From the NCBI RefSeq assembly GCF_039614845.1, contig NZ_JBDIML010000001.1, positions 682,001 to 746,000 on the forward strand: 64,000 nt of DNA, in the 5' to 3' direction. Made by a program: the position numbers and the translations under genes. Below, one piece after another: positions 7,367-16,862 of this stretch (positions within the stretch are counted from its first letter, which is position 1; the number at the start of each line of letters is the position of its first letter). The notes under the pieces are model-generated. The model had not been told where the DNA came from and did no database searches. It saw nothing but the letters and a program-made list of their open reading frames with translations. Origin of the DNA: Ornithinibacillus xuwenensis. GTDB lineage: Bacteria > Bacillota > Bacilli > Bacillales > Amphibacillaceae.

Positions 7367-8612
7367 GTTTCGATGATTTCTCCTTTACTATGCCTTGGAG
7401 CGGATGATCAGGTCGAATATATCCGCTTACCTTATATGTTTCTGAACTTTCTTCATATACTTTTTCTTTAAGTATTGTCTCATGCTCAAAGCGATTGAGC
7501 AATTGTCCTTCATCCGCTCCCAGATTAATTAGGAAGGATTCCCAGTTTATTATTATCTCTTCCTCGATTTTATGAAGTAATCGGTTTAAATCATCCTCTA
7601 AAAGCGCACTAATCACAATATAAGGGCGGCTCATCGGGATCAAATCCTCTTTTATTAAATCCTTTTTATTGTAAACTGTAAGCATTGGAATGGAACTACT
7701 GTTTAGTTCATCTAACAGCTTTAATACGGTATCCTGATGCTGCTCATTATCCGGATGTGAGCCATCGACTACATGTAAAATAAAGTCAGCTTCTTTTACT
7801 TCCTCCAGAGTCGAACGGAATGAAGCAATTAGTGACGTTGGTAGCTGTTGGAGGAAACCTACCGTATCTGTTAACAAAGATTGAAAACCAGATGGCAATT
7901 GGATTTTTCGTGTTAATGGATCAAGTGTAGCAAACAATTTATTCTCTTCTAGTGAATCACTGTCTGTTAAACGATTAAATATGGTGGATTTACCAGCATT
8001 GGTATAACCAACAATTGCAATTTGAAAAACTTCATTCGTTTTTCTGCGCTTTCTGTATTGCTCACGCTGTTTAACAACCTGCTGTAATCTTCTTTTTATA
8101 TCATCAATTCTTCGTCTAATATGTCGTTGATCCGTCTCTAATTTCGTCTCACCTGGTCCACGGGTTCCAATTCCTGCACCTAACCGTGATAGTTGTGTAC
8201 CCTGACCGTGTAATCTAGGCAACATATATTGGAGTTGAGCCAATTCTACCTGAAGCTTTCCCTCTTTAGTACGTGCTCGAGCCGCAAATATATCCAAGAT
8301 TAACTGACTTCGGTCAATAACACGCCTCTCAAAAAATTCACTAAGATTTCTTGATTGACCAGCAGATAACTCATCATTGGAAATGACTAAATCAATCTCG
8401 TTCTCTTCAATCGTATCTTTAATTTCTGCCATCTTTCCTTCACCAATATAATAAGCAGGGTGGAGACGATCTCTGTTTTGGGTAACAACGGTAACAACCT
8501 TTCCTCCTGCTGTATCGGCCAAGGATACAAGTTCTTCTAGGGATGATTCAAAATAGTCCTCTAGCTGATTGGGTTTTTTTACTGCAATTACTAGTATTTT
8601 TTCTTCGTACAT
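7359..8612 (-). CDS. hflX: GTPase HflX (ribosome-associated)
   Basis: HflX binds the 50S subunit and splits or rescues ribosomes under stress, as known for the family. The 417-residue protein has the N-terminal HflX domain (residues ~1-170), the glycine-rich linker LGAGIGTRGPGETKLE, a helical arm, and the GTPase domain with P-loop GYTNAGKST (202-210), switch II DTVGFLQQLP and the guanine motif NKKD. It lies 65 bases after spoVK and overlaps ynbB. B. subtilis calls it YnbA. Confidence 0.95.
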   Translation of the reverse strand: MYEEKILVIAVKKPNQLEDYFESSLEELVSLADTAGGKVVTVVTQNRDRLHPAYYIGEGKMAEIKDTIEENEIDLVISNDELSAGQSRNLSEFFERRVIDRSQLILDIFAARARTKEGKLQVELAQLQYMLPRLHGQGTQLSRLGAGIGTRGPGETKLETDQRHIRRRIDDIKRRLQQVVKQREQYRKRRKTNEVFQIAIVGYTNAGKSTIFNRLTDSDSLEENKLFATLDPLTRKIQLPSGFQSLLTDTVGFLQQLPTSLIASFRSTLEEVKEADFILHVVDGSHPDNEQHQDTVLKLLDELNSSSIPMLTVYNKKDLIKEDLIPMSRPYIVISALLEDDLNRLLHKIEEEIIINWESFLINLGADEGQLLNRFEHETILKEKVYEESSETYKVSGYIRPDHPLQGIVKEKSSKHD

Positions 8613-8677
8613 AAATTCATTACCTCTCTCTAATCAAGCTTTCATCATTAGTGTATTATCATTCAGAAATGTATAGC

Positions 8678-9622
8678 TTAAGACCAAACGGATTCGATAT
8701 TATCTAATCGGAGATCATTTCCTGTTAATAGTATTAGTTCATCTGTAGAAATATTATCCTGATAAAGCAACCTCACAGCTTGCATTCGTATGGAATGCTC
8801 TACAACATTCCGAATAAATCGTGCATTTGAAAAATTTCTATCAGTATTATTTTTTTGTTTGTATAAGAAATTTCGTAATTTCCACTCTGCATCCTTGGAT
8901 AATTGATATTCCCTTTCTCCTGCCATTTGTCTTGCAATTTCCATTAGCTGATCAACCTCATAATCAGGAAATTCTAATATAAATGGAAATCTAGATTTCA
9001 AGCCAGGATTTAGAGTTAGAAAACGTTCCATTTCATATGGATAACCCGCTAAGATGAGCACAAAATCATCGCCATTATCCTCCATATGCTTGACAAGTGT
9101 GTCGATTGCTTCTTTACCAAAGTCTCTTTCTCCACCACGAGCCAATGAATAAGCTTCATCAATAAATAAGATACCACCTAGAGCCTTTTGTACTAATGCT
9201 CTTGTTTTTTGCGCCGTTTGACCAATGTATTCTCCCACCAAGTCTGCTCTTTCCGCTTCGATGAAATGGCCTTTTGATAATAGCTTCATATCAAAGTATA
9301 TCTTTGCTAGTTTTCTAGCTACTGTTGTTTTTCCTGTTCCTGGATTTCCCTTAAATAACATATGCAGCACTTGTTTCGTATTCGAAAGACCCATCTCACT
9401 TCTTTTCTCATTAATGATGATAGTCGCATAAATCTCTTTAATTTTTTGTTTTAAAGTTTCCATCCCAACAAAGTTTGCTAATTCCTGATCGATATGAGAA
9501 AAGGGATCTTTTGCCATATATTGATTATGTTTTTCATGTTCAATTTTCGTTGGTTTGTTATCATGTAATACAATATTGATTTGACTATTCTTATTATGAA
9601 TCCTTTGAGTTCCCAACTTCAT
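8678..9622 (-). CDS. spoVK: Stage V sporulation protein K, AAA ATPase
   Basis: SpoVK is a CbbX-type AAA+ ATPase of the mother cell required for spore maturation. The protein is 314 residues, close to the B. subtilis length. It shows Walker A FKGNPGTGKT at about 91-100, Walker B GGILFIDEAYSLARGG, and an arginine-finger region GLKSRFPF. The start is uncertain. The ATG at 9622 or the GTG just before it sits almost on top of AAGGAG, which is too close for ideal spacing; family alignment still supports this N-terminus. A sigma-E-like promoter lies immediately upstream. Confidence 0.93.
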   Translation of the reverse strand: MKLGTQRIHNKNSQINIVLHDNKPTKIEHEKHNQYMAKDPFSHIDQELANFVGMETLKQKIKEIYATIIINEKRSEMGLSNTKQVLHMLFKGNPGTGKTTVARKLAKIYFDMKLLSKGHFIEAERADLVGEYIGQTAQKTRALVQKALGGILFIDEAYSLARGGERDFGKEAIDTLVKHMEDNGDDFVLILAGYPYEMERFLTLNPGLKSRFPFILEFPDYEVDQLMEIARQMAGEREYQLSKDAEWKLRNFLYKQKNNTDRNFSNARFIRNVVEHSIRMQAVRLLYQDNISTDELILLTGNDLRLDNIESVWS

Positions 9623-9637
9623 CACTCCTTAGTCACC

Positions 9638-9669
9638 ATAGTATACGTTTACCAGGTTAAAGGTGTGAC
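9638..9669 (-). promoter_or_regulatory. Possible sigma-E promoter of spoVK
   Basis: On the minus strand GTCACACC (-35) and TATACTAT (-10) are 16 bases apart, resembling the sigma-E pattern GTCATATT / CATACANT. The match is imperfect. The predicted 5' leader would be only about 10 bases. Confidence 0.35.
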
Positions 9670-9698
9670 AAATGCCTATACGCTGCTACACAACCAAA

Positions 9699-9723
9699 AA
9701 CGAACGCTAAAAAAGCGTTCGTT
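9699..9723 (-). terminator. Terminator of hfq
   Basis: A 9-bp perfect stem (AACGAACGC with GCGTTCGTT) is followed by TTT on the minus strand. It ends the long miaB-to-hfq run of genes. Confidence 0.88.
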
Positions 9724-9728
9724 ACAGT

Positions 9729-9953
9729 TTATTCTTTATCAAGATTTACATTTTTAGCTGGTGCAAATGTGGAAATAGCATGTTTGAAAATTAATTGCTG
9801 TTTCCCTTCTGTCTCCAGTAAAACTGTAAAGTTGTCAAATGCTTTGACGATACCTCGTAATTGAAACCCATTTGTTAAGAATACAGTAACCGAAATATGC
9901 TCTTTTCTTAATTGGTTCAAATATTGGTCCTGGATATTTACAGATTGTGCCAT
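9729..9953 (-). CDS. hfq: RNA chaperone Hfq
   Basis: Hfq forms a hexameric Sm-like ring that binds small RNAs and A/U-rich tails. The 74-residue protein has Sm1 (FLTNGFQLRGIVKAFDNFTVLL) and Sm2 (IFKHAIST) with the conserved His, typical of the short Firmicutes Hfq without a long C-terminal tail. AGGAGG lies 7 bases before the ATG. It follows miaA by 41 bases, the common miaA-hfq pair. Confidence 0.97.
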   Translation of the reverse strand: MAQSVNIQDQYLNQLRKEHISVTVFLTNGFQLRGIVKAFDNFTVLLETEGKQQLIFKHAISTFAPAKNVNLDKE

Positions 9954-9994
9954 CGCATTTCCTCCTCTTTTCTGTCTATATTGTATATTTCTAC

Positions 9995-10927
9995 TTATCC
10001 ATTAAGAAATCCTGCTAAATCAACAAAAATGTCTGAAAATTTCTCGTTGATACTAGACGCGCTGAAATTATACCAATTGACATCCATTTTATTTTTAAAC
10101 CATGTATATTGACGTTTGGCGTATCGTCTAGAGTTTCGTTTCAATAAATGAATGGAGTCCTCTAAAGCAGCTTCGCCATTAAAATAAGGAATCAATTCTT
10201 TATAGCCTATAGCTTTCATTGATTGATAGTTTTCAAATCCTTGTTCCATTAAGGCTTTTACTTCTTCCAATAAACCGTCACGAATCATCATATCAATTCG
10301 TAGATTTATCCGCTCATATAAAAGCTCTCGTTCCATTTCTAGTCCAATTAACAGACTGTCATATGGACTGTCCTTGGATTGTTGCTGCTGGTATTCTGTC
10401 ATGGTGAGACCTGTCTTTTCATATATTTCCAAGGCTCGTATGACACGTCGGTAATTGTTTGGATGAATTCGAGATGCCTGGACAGGGTCTAACCGCTTCA
10501 GGCGATTAAACAGTAGCTCAATACCACTTTCTTCCATTTCATTCTCTAATTGTTTTGTTAGTGCGTCATCCCTCTTTTCATTTGAAAAATTATAATCATT
10601 GAGTACTGCTTGTATGTATAAACCACTTCCACCCACTATGATTGGGATGTGGTTTCGCGAAGTAATTTCGCTTATATATTTTTGTACGTAGTATTGAAAA
10701 TCCGCTACAGAGAAATCCTCATTGGGCTCTTTGATGTCAATCATATGATGTGGTATGCCCTGCATTTCTTCCGGCTTAATTTTGGCAGTTCCAATATCCA
10801 TTCCCTTATATACCTGCATGGAATCTCCACTGATAATCTCGCCATTGATTTTCTTAGCAACTTCAATACTAAGCTTTGTCTTCCCAACAGCTGTCGGTCC
10901 AACAATTGCGATAACCTTTTGTTTCAT
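9995..10927 (-). CDS. miaA: tRNA dimethylallyltransferase MiaA
   Basis: MiaA adds a dimethylallyl group to A37 of tRNAs that read U-starting codons. The 310-residue enzyme has P-loop GPTAVGKT (10-17), the DSMQVYKGMDIGTAK block that grips tRNA and substrate, GGSGLYIQAVL, and RRVIRALEIYE. MiaB, which methylthiolates the same base, is encoded upstream in the same cluster. An AGGGGAA ribosome site precedes the ATG. Confidence 0.97.
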   Translation of the reverse strand: MKQKVIAIVGPTAVGKTKLSIEVAKKINGEIISGDSMQVYKGMDIGTAKIKPEEMQGIPHHMIDIKEPNEDFSVADFQYYVQKYISEITSRNHIPIIVGGSGLYIQAVLNDYNFSNEKRDDALTKQLENEMEESGIELLFNRLKRLDPVQASRIHPNNYRRVIRALEIYEKTGLTMTEYQQQQSKDSPYDSLLIGLEMERELLYERINLRIDMMIRDGLLEEVKALMEQGFENYQSMKAIGYKELIPYFNGEAALEDSIHLLKRNSRRYAKRQYTWFKNKMDVNWYNFSASSINEKFSDIFVDLAGFLNG

Positions 10928-10956
10928 CCTTATTCCCCTAAGATATTAAATACTTT

Positions 10957-11406
10957 TTATTTATATGCACGATATGCTGATAGCATCCATATGTACTTTT
11001 CATAGCTTCCTAGAAGTGATACTAGCAAATCCTTGGTCGGCTCATCACTCCGTTCGTCAGCAAGATGAAAGCCCTGTTCACGAATTTCAGAGATTAATTG
11101 CTTATAATCTTCCATTAACTGTTCCATAATCTCATCTTCTTTATCATCTGCATTCGCTTCTACGAGTGTTGCTTCCTTTAGATATTTTGACATTGTTGCT
11201 AAAGGCTTTCCATCGATCATTAGAATTCTCTCCGCAACTGTGTCTAAATCACTCGCAAATTTGGAATACATTTCTTCAAACAAGGCGTGAAGCTGAAAAA
11301 AGTGTCTACCTTGGATAAACCAATGATATCGATGTAATTTCACATACATGACAAATTGATTTGATAATAACTGATTTAAAAAATTCACTAGTCTTTGGTT
11401 TTCCAT
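10957..11406 (-). CDS. dps: Dps-type ferritin, DNA protection during starvation
   Basis: The 149-residue product is a Dps/miniferritin that oxidises and stores iron and protects DNA from peroxide. The inter-subunit ferroxidase ligands are visible: His in RYHWFIQG, His in FFQLHALFEE, and Asp/Glu in DLDTVAERI. The ATG at 11406 (MENQRLV) was preferred to the longer frame because AGGTGGAG lies 5 bases before it. The gene sits between mutL and miaA on the same strand, a place where B. subtilis has no dps. Confidence 0.93.
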   Translation of the reverse strand: MENQRLVNFLNQLLSNQFVMYVKLHRYHWFIQGRHFFQLHALFEEMYSKFASDLDTVAERILMIDGKPLATMSKYLKEATLVEANADDKEDEIMEQLMEDYKQLISEIREQGFHLADERSDEPTKDLLVSLLGSYEKYIWMLSAYRAYK

Positions 11407-11460
11407 CTGCACTCCACCTTTTTTTATTATCATTTGCGAAGTGCAGCGGAAATATACCTA

Positions 11461-13329
11461 TTACATGACACGTTTAAACATTTTTTCAAGTTCATAGGTT
11501 GTAAAATGGACAATTATTGGTCTGCCATGAGGACAAGTAAATGGATCGGTTGTCCCTCGTAAATCCTCCAGAAGACGAAACATATCATCATGATTCAAGT
11601 AGTGATTTGCTTTAATGGATCGTTTGCAAGACATTAATATGGCAGCTTCCTCCCGAATAGCTTCTATATTAATTCGTTCGTCCTGCATGATTTGTTCAAT
11701 CATTTCTCGAATTACCTCTTCTTCAAAACCTTTCGGAAACCAATTTGGATACGAGCGGATAATGTAACTCTGATTTCCAAAGGTTTCAAAAAATAACCCA
11801 ACTTTTTCAAGCTCTGTTTTGTAATGGTCAATAAAAATTGATTCCTGCTTTGAGAATTCAAAGGTAATTGGGAACAGCAATTCTTGTACTTCATTAGACG
11901 TTTGACCTAACTTATGCTTGAAAAATTCATATTTAATTCGCTCCTGTGCTGCATGCTGATCAATCATATAAAAACCATTATCGTTTTGCGCAAGAATATA
12001 CGTGCCGTGTAATTGACCAATTGGATACATCTTTGGAACACGTTCATCTTGAGGAACTTGAATATTTTTCTGAGACTCTTCCTTAGTTATAGATTCCTTC
12101 GCCAATTCATGAAAATCAGGTTTTTCTTGAGTTTCCTCTACCTTACTTCCGCGGAAGTTATTTTCTACTAAATGCTGATATTGATGATCAGCTTTCTGCT
12201 CAGTTTGATTTTGATAAATTGTCTTTTGGTATTTTGATAGCTCGGGTGTTAATTTTGCCTTCGAGCTTGTGGAATCAAAATCAAACGAATTTTGAACGGA
12301 AGGTGTTGGTTTTTCTGTTTGTTTTTGTTCAATTTCCGGAATTAGCCGAGTTTGTCTAAAGGTAGAACGAATCAGATCCTCCACTAAACGATATAATTCT
12401 TTATCTTTACTAAACCTAGCTTCTAATTTCGTAGGATGGACGTTAACATCAACTAGGATTGGGTCCATCTCAATCGATAATACAACAACTGGAGAACGAC
12501 CAATTGGTAGAAGCGTGTGGTAGCCTCGTATAATCGCTTGTGTTACTGGAATACTTTTGATATATCTCCCATTCAATATAATGGAAATATATGAACGAGA
12601 AGCTCGGGTGATCTCTGGCTTGGCAATGTATCCATTAATCTTAAAATCTAATGTTTCTTCCTGTATTGGTATCATCTTTCTTGCCACACCCATCCCATAT
12701 ATCTGAGCAATCACTTGAAGTATATCGCCTGTTCCGGGCGTCTTAAATAATGGCTTACCATTGTGAGTCGCTTCGAAACGAATCTCTGGATGTGACAAAG
12801 CAAGTCTGTTTAATAGATCAGTAATATGTCCTAGCTCCGTATGGATGGTCTTCATATACTTTAACCTGGCTGGAGTATTGTAGAATAGATCCGAAACAAT
12901 GATTTCTGTGCCTCTTCTCGCATCGCTTTTACTCCGCTCAACTACTTGTCCACCTTCCATTGACAATAAGCTTCCTGCTGAATTACCTTGTGATGTTTTA
13001 ATGGATAATCTACTTACAGAAGCAATACTAGCTAAAGCTTCACCACGAAATCCTAACGTATTGACATGGAATAAATCTGACTCATTTCGGATTTTACTAG
13101 TAGCATGACGCAGGAACGCTCTTTCGACATCATCCTCCGCCATACCCTCACCATCATCCGTTATCTTAATCTGCTCTAATCCCGCTTCTAAAACGTCAAC
13201 CTTTATCCAGGAGCTATTAGCATCAATACTGTTTTCAATTAATTCTTTCACTACAGACGCAGGCCTTTCTACTACTTCTCCTGCAGCAATTTTATTTGCT
13301 AGTGCATCTGGCATTTGGAATATTTTCAT
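11461..13329 (-). CDS. mutL: DNA mismatch repair protein MutL
   Basis: MutL couples mismatch recognition by MutS to strand nicking. The 622-residue protein has an N-terminal GHKL ATPase (ELIENSIDA, DDGEGM, GFRGEAL), a polar variable linker (about residues 335-440), and a C-terminal endonuclease domain. The endonuclease motif DQHAAQERIKYE and the zinc-site motif CPHGRPI show it is the nicking type, as expected in a species without MutH. It starts 24 bases after mutS. Confidence 0.97.
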   Translation of the reverse strand: MKIFQMPDALANKIAAGEVVERPASVVKELIENSIDANSSWIKVDVLEAGLEQIKITDDGEGMAEDDVERAFLRHATSKIRNESDLFHVNTLGFRGEALASIASVSRLSIKTSQGNSAGSLLSMEGGQVVERSKSDARRGTEIIVSDLFYNTPARLKYMKTIHTELGHITDLLNRLALSHPEIRFEATHNGKPLFKTPGTGDILQVIAQIYGMGVARKMIPIQEETLDFKINGYIAKPEITRASRSYISIILNGRYIKSIPVTQAIIRGYHTLLPIGRSPVVVLSIEMDPILVDVNVHPTKLEARFSKDKELYRLVEDLIRSTFRQTRLIPEIEQKQTEKPTPSVQNSFDFDSTSSKAKLTPELSKYQKTIYQNQTEQKADHQYQHLVENNFRGSKVEETQEKPDFHELAKESITKEESQKNIQVPQDERVPKMYPIGQLHGTYILAQNDNGFYMIDQHAAQERIKYEFFKHKLGQTSNEVQELLFPITFEFSKQESIFIDHYKTELEKVGLFFETFGNQSYIIRSYPNWFPKGFEEEVIREMIEQIMQDERINIEAIREEAAILMSCKRSIKANHYLNHDDMFRLLEDLRGTTDPFTCPHGRPIIVHFTTYELEKMFKRVM

Positions 13330-13353
13330 TAGAAAGAACCCTTTCTACTCTTG

Positions 13354-15951
13354 CTATTTTAGAGAAAGCTTTTGTTTTGCTTTCTTTTGTAATCGATGAA
13401 GTTCGTTCATCGCCTCAATTGGTGTCATTTCAAATAAATCAATTTGTTTTAACTGTTGTACGATTTCTTCATCATGCTCCGATACGCTGTTGGTATTTTC
13501 TTTTGTTACCGCAACGGATTCCGAAAAGAAGGATAATTGATCAGATTCCACTTCAATCTGTTTTGAATCTGTTGCATCATTACTCTCCAGTTGCTTTAAG
13601 ATAATACTCGCTCGATTGATTAAATTATCTGGTAAATTGGCAAGCTTGGCTACATGAATTCCGTAACTCTTATCTGCGGCTCCTTCTTTTATCTGGTGGA
13701 GAAACACAACATTACCTTCATATTCTTCTGCACGCACATGAACATTTTTTAATCTTGGCAAATCACCTTCTAATGCAGTTAATTCATGATAATGCGTAGA
13801 AAATAGTGTCTTGGCATGAATATGGTGGTGAATGTGTTCAACAATTGCTTGTGCTAGAGCCATCCCATCATACGTACTCGTTCCTCTTCCGATTTCATCC
13901 AGAAGAATAAGACTTCTTTCCGTTGCGTGAGAAATTGCATGATTTGCCTCAAGCATCTCCACCATAAAAGTACTTTGGCCAGAGACAAGATCATCTGCAG
14001 CTCCAATACGCGTGAATATTTGATCAAACACAATTAACTCTGCTTCTTCACAAGGTACGAAACAACCAATTTGTCCCATAATAGCAATTAAAGCAAGCTG
14101 TCTCATATACGTACTTTTACCTGACATATTCGGACCTGTAATTAATAGAATACTTTTATCGTCATCTAAAGTAATATCATTTGGTACGAATGTCCCATCA
14201 TCCATAACCTGTTCAATAACAGGATGACGACCATTTTTGATTTCTAGCTTTTTCTCTACAAAGGTTGGCCGTTTATAGTTATTTGCTTCACTAACTGTTG
14301 CAAATGCTTGCAATACATCAATATTACTGATTGTATCTGCTAAATATTGAAGTCTTGGAATTTGATCCTTAATCTGTTCTCGTATTTCAGTAAATAGGTT
14401 ATATTCTAATTCAACGCTTTTTTCTTCTGCTTCTAAAATTAATTGTTCCTTTTCCTTTAATTCTGGTGTAATAAACCTTTCAGCATTGGTGAGTGTCTGT
14501 TTTCGTTCATATTTTCCTTCAGGTAATAAATGAAGGTTTGCTTTGGTCACTTCAATATAATAACCGAACACTCGATTGTAACCGATTTTTAACGATTTTA
14601 TGTTGGTTTCCTGCTTCTCTTTCTGTTCTAATTCAGCAATCCACTTTTTGCCATTTCGAGATGCATCACGGTAAACATCAAGTTGTTTGTCAAAGCCATC
14701 TTTTATAATAGATCCTTCCTTTATAGAAATTGGAGGATCCTCAATGATACTAGCTTCTAAAGTATCCACTAATTCCTCTGGGTAAACTAGTAGGCTAGCG
14801 AGATCTCTTATTTGTTTATGGTCGAATTGCAAAAGTAGCTCTTTTATTTCAGGAATTCTCTTTAATGATTTTTTTAATTGAATGAGATCTCTTGCATTAA
14901 CATTACCAAATGCAATTCTTCCTGCTAATCGTTCTAAATCATAGACCGATTTAAGGCTTTCTCGTAGGGTGTCTCTTTCTAGGAACGCTTGGTAAAACCC
15001 TTCAACTGCCTCTAGCCGATTATTAATTTGAACCTGATCGAGTAATGGGCGTTCTAGCCATTTTTTTAGCATTCTAGATCCCATCGCTGTAACAGTTTTA
15101 TCTAATACCCATAACAAGCTCCCATGTCTTCCTTTTCGAAGTATGGTCTCGGTAAGCTCTAAATTTCGTTTTGAATACATGTCTAGCGATAAATAATGGT
15201 CAAGCTCAATAATTTCGGCTTGTTTTAAATGATCAAGTGAGCGTTTTTGCGTATATTGTACATAATTTAATAAACGACTGAATGACTTTATTAGCCTTTC
15301 ATCGTTTAAGTTCTCACAGAGGTCTCGATATTCTCCATTAAATGTTACTTCATCTTGATAGGATAGTGTAATTTGGAGCTTATCCATCAGCTGCTTCTGA
15401 AGCGACTCTGGAAGGTTTGACGAAACCACAATCTCTTTAATTGGCTGGTTATATAACTCATGAATAACTGCATCAAATCCTAACGTGATCTGAGCGATTC
15501 TGCTTTCTCCCGTCGATAGATCACAGTAAACTACTACAAATGATCCATCCTTGAAATGAGATAGACTAGCAATATAATTATTATTCCGTTCACTTAGCAT
15601 AGCACTTTCCATAACAGTTCCGGGTGTAATAAGCTGAACGACCTCTCGTTTCACAACCCCTTTTGCCGTTTTGGGATTTTCTACCTGTTCACATATAGCC
15701 ACTTTGTAACCTTTTTCAACTAAAGTTTTTATATAATTTGCCGCTGAGTGATACGGAACTCCGCACATTGGTATAGGGTCATCCTGTCCCCCTTCACGCT
15801 TCGTTAATGTAATCTCTAGTTCTCTTGACGCGTTAATAGCATCATCAAAAAACATTTCATAAAAATCACCTAAACGGAAAAATAAAAATGCATCTTTATA
15901 ATCAGCTTTTATTGTTAAGTATTGCTCCATCATTGGTGTATACTTTGCCAT
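13354..15951 (-). CDS. mutS: DNA mismatch recognition protein MutS
   Basis: MutS dimers find mispaired bases and recruit MutL. The 865-residue protein has the mismatch-reading motif GDFYEMF near residue 30, clamp and lever domains, and an ABC-type ATPase with Walker A GPNMSGKST and Walker B LILLDEIGRGTS. A clamp-binding peptide QLSFF lies near residue 811, as in B. subtilis MutS. A GGAGG site precedes the ATG. It follows cotE, whose terminator lies between them. Confidence 0.98.
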   Translation of the reverse strand: MAKYTPMMEQYLTIKADYKDAFLFFRLGDFYEMFFDDAINASRELEITLTKREGGQDDPIPMCGVPYHSAANYIKTLVEKGYKVAICEQVENPKTAKGVVKREVVQLITPGTVMESAMLSERNNNYIASLSHFKDGSFVVVYCDLSTGESRIAQITLGFDAVIHELYNQPIKEIVVSSNLPESLQKQLMDKLQITLSYQDEVTFNGEYRDLCENLNDERLIKSFSRLLNYVQYTQKRSLDHLKQAEIIELDHYLSLDMYSKRNLELTETILRKGRHGSLLWVLDKTVTAMGSRMLKKWLERPLLDQVQINNRLEAVEGFYQAFLERDTLRESLKSVYDLERLAGRIAFGNVNARDLIQLKKSLKRIPEIKELLLQFDHKQIRDLASLLVYPEELVDTLEASIIEDPPISIKEGSIIKDGFDKQLDVYRDASRNGKKWIAELEQKEKQETNIKSLKIGYNRVFGYYIEVTKANLHLLPEGKYERKQTLTNAERFITPELKEKEQLILEAEEKSVELEYNLFTEIREQIKDQIPRLQYLADTISNIDVLQAFATVSEANNYKRPTFVEKKLEIKNGRHPVIEQVMDDGTFVPNDITLDDDKSILLITGPNMSGKSTYMRQLALIAIMGQIGCFVPCEEAELIVFDQIFTRIGAADDLVSGQSTFMVEMLEANHAISHATERSLILLDEIGRGTSTYDGMALAQAIVEHIHHHIHAKTLFSTHYHELTALEGDLPRLKNVHVRAEEYEGNVVFLHQIKEGAADKSYGIHVAKLANLPDNLINRASIILKQLESNDATDSKQIEVESDQLSFFSESVAVTKENTNSVSEHDEEIVQQLKQIDLFEMTPIEAMNELHRLQKKAKQKLSLK

Positions 15952-16055
15952 GAAAAATCCTCCAAAAACCTACATATTATTCTACAATTATAGCATAAAA
16001 TGAACCACAACGATTGTTTAGATTGTAGAGATATGCTGAGACAAGGGAAAACAGA

Positions 16056-16091
16056 CAAAAAAAACTTACGAGGAACATACCCTCGTAAGTT
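16056..16091 (-). terminator. Terminator of cotE
   Basis: An 11-bp perfect stem (AACTTACGAGG with CCTCGTAAGTT) and a T run of eight start 3 bases after the cotE stop codon. Confidence 0.93.
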
Positions 16092-16093
16092 GA

Positions 16094-16672
16094 TTAATCT
16101 TTTCCTCTATTGCTACTGCTTTCTAGGAAATCAGGACTTAAATCGCTTAACTCATCCTCTGTTACTGCATAATCCCAGCTCTCATCTTCATCATCAAATT
16201 TATCAATCTTTTGCTTTACTCTCACATATACTTTTGTATCGCCAAGGACTTGAACTAAGAATTCACGTTCGATATCTACAAGTATTTTAGAGCCTTGATT
16301 GGAAATTCTACATTCTAAGCAATTTGGTTGCTGCAGCACCTTGCAAATCACATCGTAATCATCATTAATGCAATTATCATCACGAATTCCAAGTGGGATG
16401 TAATCAGTGTAGGTAACACGTTCTGTTACTACTTCGGTTTTCGTATTATCATTATAAGAATACCAGATGTTAATTTCATAGCTTCCATTAACTTCAACAG
16501 TATCTTCAGATTTTTTCTTTGCATTATATAGATGATTAATAACCCAGCATCCTAGGATACTTGTAGGTCTATGTGATGGCGAAATGGAATGAGTAGCTTG
16601 CGTGAATTTTTTTCCCTTGCCAATAACCGCTTTTGTAATAATCTCTCTGTAGTCTTTATCTAGAAAACTCAT
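16094..16672 (-). CDS. cotE: Outer spore coat morphogenetic protein CotE
   Basis: CotE scaffolds assembly of the outer spore coat in the mother cell. The 192-residue protein contains the family blocks YREIITKAVIGKGKKFTQ, SILGCWVINH, the YSYNDNTKTEVVTERV segment and VLQQPNCLECRI, with an acidic C-terminal tail. The start is the ATG at 16672 (MSFLDKDYRE), which aligns with B. subtilis CotE and is preceded by GAGGAGG. Location beside mutS and ricA matches B. subtilis. Confidence 0.96.
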   Translation of the reverse strand: MSFLDKDYREIITKAVIGKGKKFTQATHSISPSHRPTSILGCWVINHLYNAKKKSEDTVEVNGSYEINIWYSYNDNTKTEVVTERVTYTDYIPLGIRDDNCINDDYDVICKVLQQPNCLECRISNQGSKILVDIEREFLVQVLGDTKVYVRVKQKIDKFDDEDESWDYAVTEDELSDLSPDFLESSSNRGKD

Positions 16673-16704
16673 AATTACGTTTACCTCCTCTTTTTTCATA
16701 GTCA

Positions 16705-16728
16705 TTTTATGCAAGACAAATACCTAAA
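16705..16728 (-). promoter_or_regulatory. Possible sporulation (sigma-E-like) promoter of cotE
   Basis: On the minus strand CATAAAAT at 16705-16712 resembles the sigma-E/sigma-K -10 element (CATA...T). The -35 side is poorly matched, so this is tentative. Confidence 0.3.
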
Positions 16729-16819
16729 GTGCATAGCGATTCTACGAAAGATAAAGAAGAAAAAATAATTATGGGCAAAAATCAGTTGTGACGGATAGTT
16801 CTAGCAAGCTTATTGCAAT

Positions 16820-16858
16820 AAAAAAAACAAGCAAAAAAATTAATTTTTGCTTGTTTTT
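16820..16858 (-). terminator. Terminator of miaB-ricA
   Basis: A long A/T-rich stem (AAACAAGCAAAAA with TTTTTGCTTGTTT) runs into a T-run on the minus strand, directly after the ricA stop codon. Confidence 0.88.
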
Positions 16859-16862
16859 AACG

